Below are positions 11,621 to 24,500 of a DNA stretch of 64,000 nt, piece after piece; position 1 is the first letter of the stretch, and each line of letters starts with the position of its first letter. Below the pieces are notes generated by a model that was given only the letters and a program-made list of their open reading frames with translations, made no database searches and was not told where the DNA came from. Source of the stretch: Dipteris shenzhenensis (Eukaryota; Polypodiophyta; Polypodiopsida; Gleicheniales). Made by a program: the position numbers and the translations under genes. The stretch is from assembly GCA_047967505.1 (NCBI GenBank), contig CM106539.1; one strand, given 5' to 3'.

Positions 11621-12296
11621 ACATGGACTGTTTTAGGCTGTGTACTATTTTGAGATTACAGATCTGTTCCTTTTTTCTTAACATATTCCAAGACCTCTAA
11701 CTTCACCGTCTCTTACCTAATAATTGCAAAAACAAATCTAGGCTGGACTTTAGGACCTTTAAGCAATCTTGCCAACTTGGGGTGATAGTCGACCTGGAGA
11801 AATGATAGAATTAGGAAAGATGTGTCTGCTACATTTGGCTCCATTTGCAGCTCAAAATCTAGCAGAAAGACTTACAAGCCGGCTGGTTTACATATTTTTT
11901 TCATTTTTTAACAGTGTGGCTGTGTATTGTCCTTAAAAATAAATTGAAATTCGGTTTTAGTGTAAGCTTGTTGGAAGCTCCACTTTCTATTTTTAACTAC
12001 GTTTCAATGAATGCCTGACCTTTCATTGCAGTTGCTATTTTGAGTTCATACTAAGAATTAATGTCCAGGAGTATGTGTGCTGGTAGAATATTCCTTTGTG
12101 AACTACATTTCTATGGATACGTGTAGTTTATTGATATTCCTTTGTGAAGCATTTTCTAACTATATTTCTGTGAATACCTGTAGTTTACACAATAATATTT
12201 GAATGCCTAGTCATTCTTGCTATCATGATCATGAATTGTATGACACAAAGGAGCTTTTCTTGTTGTCTGAAGCTTTGCTTGTAAACTCTTAAACAG
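11621..12296 (+). other. Host intron sequence before the first visible exon
   Basis: AT-rich sequence with no recognisable gene or element. It ends in a pyrimidine-containing acceptor (CTTAAACAG) at 12296. Since the exon that follows starts mid-protein, everything from here to the left edge of the window is probably intron of the same gene. Confidence 0.55.
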
Positions 12297-12578
12297 GTTT
12301 CTCCTAAAGCATGTGGCCACACAAAGGGGAGAAAGGTTGTCTCACGAGAAGATGCGATAATGCGAATAAAAGCAGCAGTGGATGCAAGGAATGAAAGCTT
12401 GTCGGATATAGTTATAGTTGCACGCACTGATGCTCGCCAAGCAGTGTCCATAGAGGAGGCCCTATGGAGAGCTCAAGCTTTTGCAGATGCTGGGGCAGAT
12501 GTGCTATTTATTGATGCTCTTAGTTCAAAGCAAGAGATGCAAGCTTTCTGTAATGTGGCTGTAGACTTACCCAAAATG
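12297..12578 (+). CDS. Host gene exon: barrel with CGH catalytic loop
   Basis: 94 codons, phase 0 at both ends. Acceptor AAACAG at 12296; donor GTACAT at 12579. It encodes [33 protein letters not shown] and [16 protein letters not shown], and ends at DLPKM. Family members continue directly with ANMLEGGG, which is exactly what the next exon encodes 16.6 kb away. Confidence 0.93.
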
Positions 12579-15500
12579 GTACATTAGGCCTTCTCCTAGT
12601 TTTTGTGCACTTTGATATCGGGCATTCTGTCCCACTTTTAAAAATTCTTATAACTGTTCCACAGAAACTCTCTTTGTCAGAACTTAACTTCATGACAGAG
12701 AGGACCTCCCATGTTATAGAAAGTACATGAGATCACCCAACCTGGGACTCTTACCTCTCAGCCGTCTGTTAGCTAGCTGTGCTCTGCAGATATGGGTTCA
12801 GCATGAGCATTTGTGTTCATGCAAAGATAGCTGCCATAGGGCAGATTTTGAAACAATTACACTCTTAGAGCTTGCATATCGCTTTTTGTATTTCTCTAAT
12901 CCTAAAGTGCTTTCTAAAATAGACCTCCACCTGGTAATAATATTGACAGTCTACATGGTGCAGCAACAAACTAAGGATGATTGCAATTGCCAGTTTAACA
13001 TGTTTGTATGGAATTGGGCCAAATATTTAACTGATTTTTTTGTTGCCAAAGCTCAAATTGGTGATTTGTCTTCATAAGTATTAAACGATATATTATCATA
13101 CAGTAGTGTACCATATTGTAGCCTTGTCCAGACACGAAAAGCTCTGCATCATTTGGGCATTATATGTGATAGTTATGACTAGCACGGTGTGTTGAAAAAG
13201 CTTTGACTTTTTTATTTCTGAACAGAACTTGGTAGTATACAAAACACCCACAACAGTCTACAAAATCCAAAATTTCCAAGTGTTTGTATATTGGTGCAAA
13301 ACACCCACCGAAAAAACAAGAAATGCAATCCGTTATGGCTGATAACACAGCAGCCCATTTTTAAATTCAGTGAGGAATCTCTGGGAAGACTAAGAAATCA
13401 ACTTTGAAGCAGACAGTGGATCTTGCAAGCCTTCTCTCACCTTGGCGTAGTCATATAGATTTCTTAACCTAGGCAGGTAGCACACCACTCATTGCATTAC
13501 TCTTCAACCAATTTTACTGCTATTTAGAGCTGTAGCAAGAGATCATATGTATAAGCTATGTGTCGTTTGTCCCATAGAGAGATTTATTAATGTCTCTAAT
13601 TGAAAGGCCATAAAAGTCTGCAAGCCCACAGAACTGAAACTCATCACAAGAATATACCCCTGTGGAGGAGAACTAGAAGTGTCTATCACACCTCCAAGAA
13701 CCTACTGATACACCGGAACTAGGAACAACATGAGCTAAGAGAGAACTCTGTATGGCGACAGGAGCACCTATCAAGTCACTTCCTTTCCTGTGTCCATTAT
13801 GAGTAGTATGAGCACATACATGCACCACTATCAAAATGCATGTGATAGTGATACCATCCATTATACACTGCCATGCAGCTTGCGCATCACTTAGTCTGCA
13901 TTGTGCCAATTGCGATGGATAAAATATCCTTTGCAAAAATAAAACTGAAATTGAAGAAGAGCGAGGAAATCACATTCACACTAGTTGTCTCTGAGCTCCA
14001 AAATTTCCAATGAACCCTTTCTATGCCTTCAGATCTCCAATGTAGCTGCTAGTGTGCCTGGGGTTCAAATAAAAAAGAGTGTAAAGAGCAAGCTATGAAT
14101 GGTAAACTTCCTTCCGATGTGCTCATAATTGCTGCAATACGTCAATTTGTCAGCTTTGTCTCTTGCCATTGTTCTTGATCATAGCTTGCAAATCCTCTCT
14201 TCTTGATTTATTCTTTCGTTAGCAAGTTTCCACCTCTAGGTTATGAGATCTAATTCTTACCCTGCATATCATATGCCGTTTGCGCATTTAGTCCATCTTG
14301 AATCAGTTTTATTGTCCATAAATAAGCATGGGGTTAAAATTTCTTAGATATACAAAGAAGGATAGCTACTTCGAAGGGTGTTTTCAGATTGAAGGGGTAG
14401 CTTGTGTGAAGGCCGGTTGCTCGGAGGTTGAAGGAAGCATTTTTTTCCCCCATACCTCTTCAGCCTTCTCTCCTTTCTTCCTTCCTTCTTCCTTCTTCTC
14501 ACGACCCAGCGAAATGCTAGGGCTGACCCACACCTCACCCGGGAATATCGCCGCCTAGTCCGTCGCAAGAAGCTAGCCTTCCTGCGCCAGAATGAGGATA
14601 CGCTACTAAACATCCTGTTCAGTAGCAACTCCAAGAATTTCTGGAGGAAATTTCTAGAACGCCGATCCCCTACCCCCCTCACAGACACTTCCCTCTGGCA
14701 CTCCTACGCACGCACACTCTATGATATCCCTGATCAGCCCCCTCCTGACCTCTCCGCCACCCCCCGCCCCACATCTTGCACCCTTTTCACAACCGAGGGA
14801 GTCACCCACACAGCGCACAAGCTTCACAACGGCCGAGCCAAGGATCATGAGGGCCTATGCACAGAGTTTGTCGCCTATGGTATCAAAACTCTAGCCCCCA
14901 TCCTGGCAACGTTGTTCAATGAAGCTGTCTGCCACGGATTCCCCAGAGCGTGGACCCTGAACACTATCACACCCATCCACAAAGCAGGAGATCCCATGGA
15001 TCCAGGGAATTACAGGACCATCATGATTGGACATGTTATGTCCAAGATCTATGCATCAGTGTTAGATGGTGAGGTCAGCACTCGCGCAGAGATACGAGGC
15101 CTCAGGGCATCTGGACAGGCCGGTTTCAGGGCGGATCACTCGACTTACGATCACATTTTTACACTTCGAGGGATCATTGAGGAGGCCAGACACAGGAGAC
15201 AAAGGGTATACTGTTGCTTTGTGGATTTCCGCAAGGCATTCGACACTGTTCCTCGGGCCCGCCTTGTCAGACGCTTGCAGGAGTTAGGTTACGACTCGGA
15301 GGTTATATGGGCGGTAGTAGCTCTCTATGAGAGGGTGACGGGCCGGGTCAGGATTGGTACCAGTTGGACCACAGAGATCACGAGCACTATAGGGGTCAAA
15401 CAAGGATGTCCCTTGTCACCGACTCTATTTGGCCTCTACATCGACGAGCTCGAGACCACCATCAGGACACTCAGAGGTGCAGGCTGCTCTCTTGCGGAGG

Positions 15501-18500
15501 CTGTCATCCAGATTCTCTTATACGCAGACGATGTAGTACTACTATCCTCCTCTGCTACTGGTCTTCAGTGACACCTGGATGTCAGATCTTCTGTGATACC
15601 CACGACTTGAAGGTCAACCTTGGGAGAACCAAGGTCATGATCTTCAACACCTCCCGACCCGCTATGCATCGAGAGCAGTTCCTCTTCGCCGGCGACCCTG
15701 TTGAGATAGTCGACTCTTATACATACCTGGGCGTTGTATTCTCAGGCCCAATCTTCACGATGCACCCGGCCATGCAGGCCAGGATCAGTCGAGGCTATGC
15801 CGCTCTTGCCATACTGGAGAGACAGTGCTACCACTCTCACTTTCAAGACCCGCGGACCAAGTCTCTTCTTTTTGATTCCTTGGTCCGTCCAGCAGGCATG
15901 TACGGCAGCCCATGGTGGGGGGCCGACCTTTCAGACACAGAGTGGGCATGCGTCGAGCACCTACAGATACTGATGTTTGCTCGGATGATCCGCAACAAAC
16001 CATCGGTACCTCATCAGATCATCAGCTCCTCTTCTGACGGTCGCTTCCGCCTACCCTGGCTAGCCCTATCCTCCTCTATGGCCTTATCCGCTGATGGGGA
16101 CTAGCGATGTTCCTTTCGAGTTGGTTCACTCGACTGGGCCTCGACATGGACCGGTTGCCTCCTTTTCAGTATAGCCTCGACGCTCCACCATCCCCTTTCT
16201 CCCCCACTGACCAGGAGGTGAACCAGATCATCCGAGAGGACCTGCTCCAGCTTCACACATGGAGGACTTGGTTTCTTCATCCCGAGCTTCCTGTGAAGCT
16301 CGATTGCTATCGCCGACACTGCCTCCAGATCTCATAGGAGGGTTTCATCACGCCCCCGGGCTATACACAGATTCATCTACCGCATGCGCTCCGGATTTCA
16401 CTCGGCCAGGTTAGGGTTTTGTCACACCGATTACGCTTCGAGAGTGGACGCACAGAGGGTATCCCACGAGAGGGCCGCATCTGCCCACTTTGCGACCTGC
16501 AGGAGATCGAGTCAGAGGAGCACTTTGCTTTCAGATGCCCTATCTATTATGCCATCCGAGGCGGGTACCACTACCTATTCCCCGATGGATTTGGCCCCCT
16601 CACATGCATGCTGTAGTTCCCGGACCAACGGTGCCTAGCCGCTTTCTTACATGAGATGACCCGCTACCGAGATGCATCTCTCCAGGCATGACAGCATGTG
16701 CAACCCACACAGCGTGAGGACACTCAGTGACCCATCACTGATTTCTTTCAGTCACAGGATACCTCTTCTCAGTCTAGCCGACGACGCAGACGTGAGCGAG
16801 AGCCAGAGTCACGACAGCTACGCCAGCGGACAGACTCATACATCCGGGTCCATGACATCCCTTCTATGCTCTCAGCACGCCTTACGGGGGTCACCATCGC
16901 TCTCGTTCTTCAACATAAGGCCTCCCGCCGCCCCCGACGAGCGAGCTCGACTAGGTAGCGTGACGTCAGAGGCCAATCATCCATGCAGGGTTTTTTCGAC
17001 CTCCCATTTGACGGGCCCTCTATGATTGGCCTCTGACGATCACCACAGGCATATATATATATTTGTATCTCCCCCTTTCTGCTCCATTTTTTTGTGCCAT
17101 TTTTTGTATCATCGGGAGATAGATACACATTTTTTGCACCAGGACTAGACACACCATCCTTCATAACTTTTTTGAAGAAACGGTTGGCCGGACCGTTTTG
17201 AGACCGCCACCGTTATGCTCATTGTACTAGTTATCTTTAGTCTCATAGACCTTCACGGTCTCTCGAAGACTTTAATAAAAGTTCTCTTTCTTTCTTTCTT
17301 CCTCTATCCCCCTTCTCGATCTTCCCTGTCGCTCTCACTTTTATCCCATGGCTTCTCTACAAGAATTGGCAGAAAACAAGGTGAAGATTCCTGTTGACCG
17401 ACAATTGGACGGGAACAACTATGGCGTGTTATGATGGAGTCAGTATTGCAGTCTTATGACTTGGCAGATTTCATCTTGGTAGGTGTCACAAGGCTAGATC
17501 CCCTTGATGAAAGTTTGGGCATTCTGGATCAGCATACGGCCATGAATTTGGCCCAGGCCTAGGACAATGTCAATGCAAGGGTCTGATCATTCATTTTCTT
17601 GAACTGTACTCCTCAGGTCATCAACCATGTAAAGCTGATAGCATCAAAGAGTATCTGGGAACATGTGGCTTCCTTGTATAAGTGGACCACTCCTATGAAA
17701 AGGGTCTCCCTAGAGGTTCAGATGTAGATATTAGACTCTGCTAAGTCATCTTCTATGAGGGAAGATATTATTAAGCTTCAAGAATTCCAACAGGAGATAT
17801 CTCAGGCAAAAAAGGAGATCTCATTTGAAGATATGGCCATTACTTTGTTGTCCCATCTCACCTCCCAGTACTCTGCTTTTCATTCTTCCTTGATTACGAG
17901 TGGTAGGATGGGTTCTGTCACTTGGGAGAAATTAGTGCCTATGGTGTTGGATCAAGAGGACCGGTTTCAAAGTTCAACTCATGGCGGTGGCTCCGATGCT
18001 CTGGTAGCCCCGCAGTCGGGCAACTCTCAAGGACGTCGTCCCCCTGATACGAGAACTTAGTTGAGAAAGAGGCCTTGAAGGCGAAAAGGTCATGTAATCA
18101 TTGCGGCGAGAAAGGCCATTATTGGAGGCAGTGTCCACACTGGGCTAACAACAAAGGCTCCCGTTTCTCCAGAGGGACAAGATTTTCCTCTGCTATTATC
18201 ACTCCCGCTTTTGTGCATATTGAAATGCTTGATTCTCTTGCATCCTCTGTTGGAGAGGGGGTTCTATCTCTCCAAGCCACAAACGTCTGGACCTGGATCA
18301 TTGATAGCAGGGCATCTCGGAATATGAGTCCTTCTGCAGCTGGGTTGAAGGATTTGGTGATCTCCGGTGGTGATGTCTGTATTGGTGATAGCTCAACCAT
18401 CAAAGTTCGTGCTGAAGCAACCTCGACATCATTCCCAATGGAAAAGGAGGGATGTACTTCTCTCGAGTTCTGTTCGTTCTCTCTCTTGGGTTCAATCTGT

Positions 18501-21500
18501 TGTCTGTCTATGAGACTTGCCGCCTTGGAACCATAGTATTGTTTGATGAAAATTTTGTGGAGGTTCGAGATAAGGCTACCGGTCAGGTGATACAGACTGG
18601 TACAGTTAGTCATGGCATCCACACCTTGATGGCACTTTCCACGATCACGTCATCTCATCACGGAGATCTTTGGCATTTTTGGTTTGGTCACTTGAATGTT
18701 GATGCTCTCCGACGTGCTGCTCGAGAACAAATGGTCCTCGGATTACCGGATGTGGGTAACAAGCACGAACAATGCCGGTTATGTATTCAAGGCGAGCAAC
18801 ACCGAGATGTGTTCCGGAAGCAAGCTTTAGGTGGGCTTCCTTCAGGTTATGTTGATCTCAACGACTATGCTATCAGCTTGGAGAAAATCATGTCGCTTTC
18901 CTCCCATAGTCAGGCTAGAGCATAGCCAGGCTCTGATACCACTGTTACGAAAATTCAAAATTAAAACTTGATCGCAAATTCATGATTTATCAAAACCATA
19001 GAAGCCATGGATACACGTGGGGGAGAGAAGAGAAAGAGAGAGCGACACTGCATGGGGTCCAATCTACTCCCCCTAGATGATGGCTCTTGCTTCCCATCTA
19101 GAGTATTTATAATTGTAATTTCAAAAAAAGCAAAGAGCCAATAATAGTACATTCAAAAGCATCCCTTGTCCACAATTAGAGGGATTTCTCAACATACCTC
19201 CATGAGCTTAAAATATCACAAGGCTTAATATGTCCTCGTACACAATTAATAAAATAAATTAGCCCACGTGCTAATATTCATTTCTTTATAATATGGCCCA
19301 TGGCCTTTGGCAACCATTCGATACAGGTCTAAGAGAAGGGGGTCCCATTGCTCCTCTTTTGTGCTGCGAAGTGCCAGGAAGGACAAGAAGAGATCCCATC
19401 TGCTCCAATAGAGCCCCCTTTCCGGGGCTGTAAACTTAGGGCTGACATGTCCAATGCAACAGGAGAGGCATCTAGAGCATCAAAATAGTTCTAGGGCTCC
19501 AACAACTAGAATTCACATTGGAGGCCCTAGGCGATGCTTAGGTCATAGAGATCGATCAAGGGAGTCTCCTGAGCCGGCACCATGGGGCTTGCCTTGAATC
19601 AGTGAAGGGGGGTGGGGGAGGGGGGCGGGGGACTGTGACGAAGCCACATTTTGGCTAGAGGGCCTAGGCAAGGGAGGGAACAGTGCAACGGGAGAAGTGG
19701 GGCAGGCCACCCGGAGGGGGGGGGTTGAAGGTTCCCAAGGGAAGAGAAAGACAGGATGAAACTGTTAAGCCAGGCAATCTCCAACTCTAGAGGACAGGAT
19801 AATCAAAGGCCAAACTGGCGCAAAGGTCAGATAAAATACAGGTAAAAAGCCACAGGTGAATCTCCGTCAGGACGAAAATCCAAACCTAAACACTGTGTTA
19901 AAACCTCATCAAAAACGGGCCCCAAAATCGGAGGCCAAAACTGGCCACATTCTGGCCGACCAAAAACTGGCCGATCAGACTGACCAGGTCGGTCAAAATC
20001 TGGCCGACCAGACTGGCCAGGTCGGCCAGATCTGGGCCGACCAGCTGGCCAACCAGCTGGTTGACCGACTGGCCCTTCCCTATTTAAAGGGAGGGGGCCT
20101 AGGTGCTCCACCATCACTTGTGCTCCTGAGGTCCCTGCACACCCTGAGCTCCTACCTCCTTCCTGCCTCTCCTGGCTGCCTCCTCTTCTGCCTCTCCTTC
20201 CTGCCTCCTTCCTGCTCCAGATCTGCCCCTCCTTCCTGCTCTAGATCTGCCTCTATTTCTGCTTCAGATCTGTCCCCTACTTCTGCTCCAGATCTGCCCC
20301 TACTTTTGCTTCAGATCTGCCCCCTACTTCTGCTCCAGATCTGTCCCAACTTCTGCTCCAGATCTGCCCCAACTTCTGCTCCATCTACTGTTCTTATTGA
20401 TCCAGATCTGCAGCAACCCTTGCATCAGTTTGCTGTCTCAGATCTGGTTCAGTTCCAACTTGTGGAGCTAGTGCAGAAGTCCACTACAGTTGGCTTCCCT
20501 GGAGGACTGATGTTTGCTCCCTCCAAAGCTTCTCTCATACCTCCTCTTGTATTGAGTTCCTTTGGTGATATATATTTCTTCTTCAGCTATCATTAGTCTT
20601 CAGTATTGTTTTTTTTTTGTCTCCAAGAACTTTCTTTATATGGTATCAGAGCAAGGTGTGCCTATCGACACCTGAGCATTGACCTGGAAAGCTTGGAAGA
20701 TAGATCATCAACTGAAGATGTCTTCTCCTTCTTCCCCGAAGCGATCTCAGCCTGAATCGACCTCTATTCAACCACCACCCTCGTCATATGTCGAGAGAGA
20801 GTCTGCAAGGATTGAAGGTGATGAATACCTCTCCAAACTCTTTAAAGAATTTGCTGAATTTCAGAAATGGAAGGAACTTGAAGCAGGTACCCGCACACCT
20901 CATGCTTCTACTTCTCCACGTTTTTCTCCGATACGTCAACAAGGACCTCTATTCAACTCAGAAGAAGCAGAGCAACATCTCAAGTTCGGTGCCGATGAAG
21001 AACAAGTATACCCTGACGAAAGAGGACAGGCCGGCATGAGAACATTGGGTTATTCGACAGTGCCTATCCCACAAGAATCAGTGCAAGGTATGTTTCCCTA
21101 TTCCCTTGGTGCAACTCCATCTGCTATGCAAGGCATAGGAACGAGTAATCACGAGGACACAGATCCATACATGCATGTGAACACTCGTAGACGAGAAAGG
21201 AGAAATGCGTTAGACAATGAGTTTGCTTTCGGTTCTCATTCTTCCTTCCCTCCCATCCCTCTCATATCTTCCGCTGCCATCTTTCCTCCAGTGGCTTCTC
21301 ATCCTCCATCTTCTCCCATGCCACTGGACTCCTATAGTTTATTTCCCTCTATCTCTCCCGCTGCCCCTTTTTCCTCTCTCATGTCATATCCCGCCTCTCA
21401 TGTTTATCCCTCCCCCTCAGGACCTTCTCCGAATCCTTTTGTTCCTCCGGTGGTGCCGCCTCTTCCTTCTTCTCACTCCGCTCCTGTTCTGAATTCTCTC

Positions 21501-24500
21501 ATGCCTCCACCGGTTGCTTCTCCCTATCATTTCCTTTCTTCCTCTCACCCTGTCTCTGCAACAGCCAAACATGCTTTTACTGATATGACTCATTTTAACG
21601 GGTCTAATTATACCACATGGTCAAATATCATGCGCCATGTGCTTGATTCTCAAGACCTATGGGAACTCGTTCAAGGTACTGAACCGCAACTTGATCCTCA
21701 TGTTTATCCTTATCAGGTAGTTCGCTCGTGGCGACATCGTAATGCCACTGCCATTGTCGAAATCATGCAAGGTCTTTTGCCTGAATTTCACTCTCAATTA
21801 CAGCATTTTGACCTTGCCTCTGAGCGATGGGCACATCTCACTGACCGCTATGCAGCTCGAGATCGTACTCGTCGCATCAATCTTGACCACGATCTCCAGC
21901 AATTCCAGATCACTGCTGACGATGATCTCAAGGTCAAACTGGCAGACCATCGGCGGTTAGTTGCTGAATTTGCCACAACTAGTCCTCCCAAATCCGAGGA
22001 TGACCAAGTTACTTTCTTTTGAACAAACTCCCGCCCAAGTATTTTAGTTTTATGCAGCAAATCGTTTCTCAACCCTCTCTTCCTACTTTTTATGAGTTCG
22101 AATGTCAACTTTTGCGTTATGCTCGTCTTTACTCTCTGGTCCACCAAAAACATAGTGTTCCTGCTTCAGAGGGGGCTCTTCTCTCCGGGATTCAAAAAGA
22201 TCAACTCAGCTCCGGGAAGCCCTCTCCCACTCCTAACTCCAATAACTCCTCTGGTATTAAACCCGCCTGGCACAACCTTCCCAAAAAGAATAGGTTTTGT
22301 CAGCATTGCCAGAAAGTTGGGCATGTTGATGATGAATGTCGCTCCAAAGCCAAAGGCATTCTTCCACAGCCCCCCACCACGACTCCTCTGCCACCTCGTT
22401 GGTGCCGTAGGAGTGGTCCTCCTCCACCTAACGTTGGTCTTTGGAGACCACAGGGCCATGTCACTAATCATTTCACCCCATCCCCTCCTTTTATAACTCC
22501 CGAAGGCCTGTCTGACTGGTTCACTGGAGATTCTCTAGACTTCACTTCTCAAGCCTTGATCCATATCACCGAGCTTGACTCCTCCCCATCCATATTTGGA
22601 TCAGCATTTCATACTCTTCCATGTGGCTCTAAAGCCCCTTGGATTGTGGATAGTGGAGCCACTCATCATATGACCCCTCGTCATGATCTCTTCATTTCTC
22701 GCCAACCGGCAACAGGGGGAGTCCGTTGTGGCAATAACTCTGTTGCTACTATTCATGGTGTTGGTTCAATCACCGACAAAGGCCCCAATCTTGCTCAATT
22801 GGATCAAGTGTTTTATGTCCCCCAATTAGGGGTCAATCTTCTTTCCGTCCATCAACTTTGCCTTCTTGGTCGCACGGTGCTATTTACAAAGATGCATGTC
22901 GAAATCATAGATGAGACATCGGGACTCCTTTTAGCTCGGGGCGAAGCCCAACCTCATGGTCTGTACCTCATAACTCAATTTCTTGAGACTCCCTCCAATA
23001 CCGGCTCTGAGTTTCATCGGCTTCATGGTCTTGCTACCCAGAAAGATCCAACTGACACAGAACGATTATGGCATTATCGTCTGGGACATTTGTCCTATGA
23101 CTCTTTATATGAAATGTCTCGGGATCATCTGGTTGATGGCCTATCTAAATTATCGCGAGCCAAAGATATTTGCTGTCCATGCCAATTAGGCAAACAAAGC
23201 CGAACTCCTTTTCCTTCTCATTCCACTTCTCGAGCTTAGTGAGATATTGCGTCTAATCCACCTCGATATTAGTGGCAAATCTCCTGTTCCTTCATTGAAT
23301 TTCCTTCTTTGCTACTTGGGCTCCATTGGTCATGAACCAAACGGGAAAGTCTATTGGGATTGCTCGTAGTGATAATGGTGGTGAATTCATTTCCCATGAA
23401 TTCCCTCACTTCCTTCACGAGCATGGTATCCAACGCCATCTTACATCTCCCAATTTGCCCTCCTAAAATGCTCGTGTCGAACGGAGACAGCGCACAGTCA
23501 TGAACATGGCCCGAGTTGCCTGAACGTCTCTGGCCAGAAGCTGTGAATACTTTTGTCTATCTCCTTAATCGTTGCCCTACTCAGCCCATCCCGAACATGA
23601 CGCCTTTTGAGGCCTTCTATGGCTACCGACCCTCTATTTCTCATATCCGCATCTTTGGATGCCGCGCGTACACTCATACTCCCAATGATACTCGCGGTAA
23701 ACTAGAACCTCGTGCTGAACTTCTACTTCTAGTTGGCTACTCAGCGGAAGCCAAAGCTTATCGCTTATTTGATCCTCGCACAAACAAAGTTTTGGTTTGC
23801 CGTGATGTGGTCTTCGATGAAAGAGATGTTCTAAAAAATTCCTCTATTCTCTCTGCTGATGACGTATCTACTCCTGTTCCCTCCGAAATCTCTCCATCCG
23901 AAACTTCTTTCTCTCCCCCCGAAACTGCTTTCTCTCCACCCATTGCTTCTCCTCGATCCTCTTCTCACGACCCGCTGCCACGCTAGTATCGACAAACTAT
24001 GAAGGATTCCGGGATTATTCCCTTAGAACTTCCTCCTCCCGGTCCTCGACACTCTACCCGGACAGCTTCTTCCACTACCACCGCCTCCATTTTTACCACA
24101 GCCTATATCATACATTCTGAACCTGCCACTTGGCAGGAAGCAGTTCAACATTCTGAGTGGCATCGTGCCATGGAACAGGAGCTTGAGAGCATTGATCGCA
24201 ATGAGACTTGGATTTTGGTCGATCGACCCAGTCACAAAAAGGTCATAGGAACCAAGTGGATCTTCCGAACAAAACTCAAAGACGATGGAACACTGGACAA
24301 GTACAAAGCTCGCTTAGTAGTGCAAGGATTTCGCCAAAAACATGGTATCGATTATGAGGAAACCTTTGCACCTACTGTTCGATTAACTTCCTTTCGCCTT
24401 CTTCTCGCCCTAGCCGCTCATCACAGCTGGTCTATCTATCAGATGGATGTCAAGAGTGCCTTTCTCAATGGCTACCTTGATGAGAAAGTCTATGTGGCTC

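Noticed and set aside
12727-13077. 116-codon + frame after the first visible host exon
   Set aside because: It follows the splice donor, has no continuity with the protein family and no recognisable motif; intron sequence.
19856-20596. 246-codon frame (and its partner at 26255-26731)
   Set aside because: It lies wholly inside the copia-C LTR, and its Pro/Ser/Leu repeats come from the AGATCTG array.
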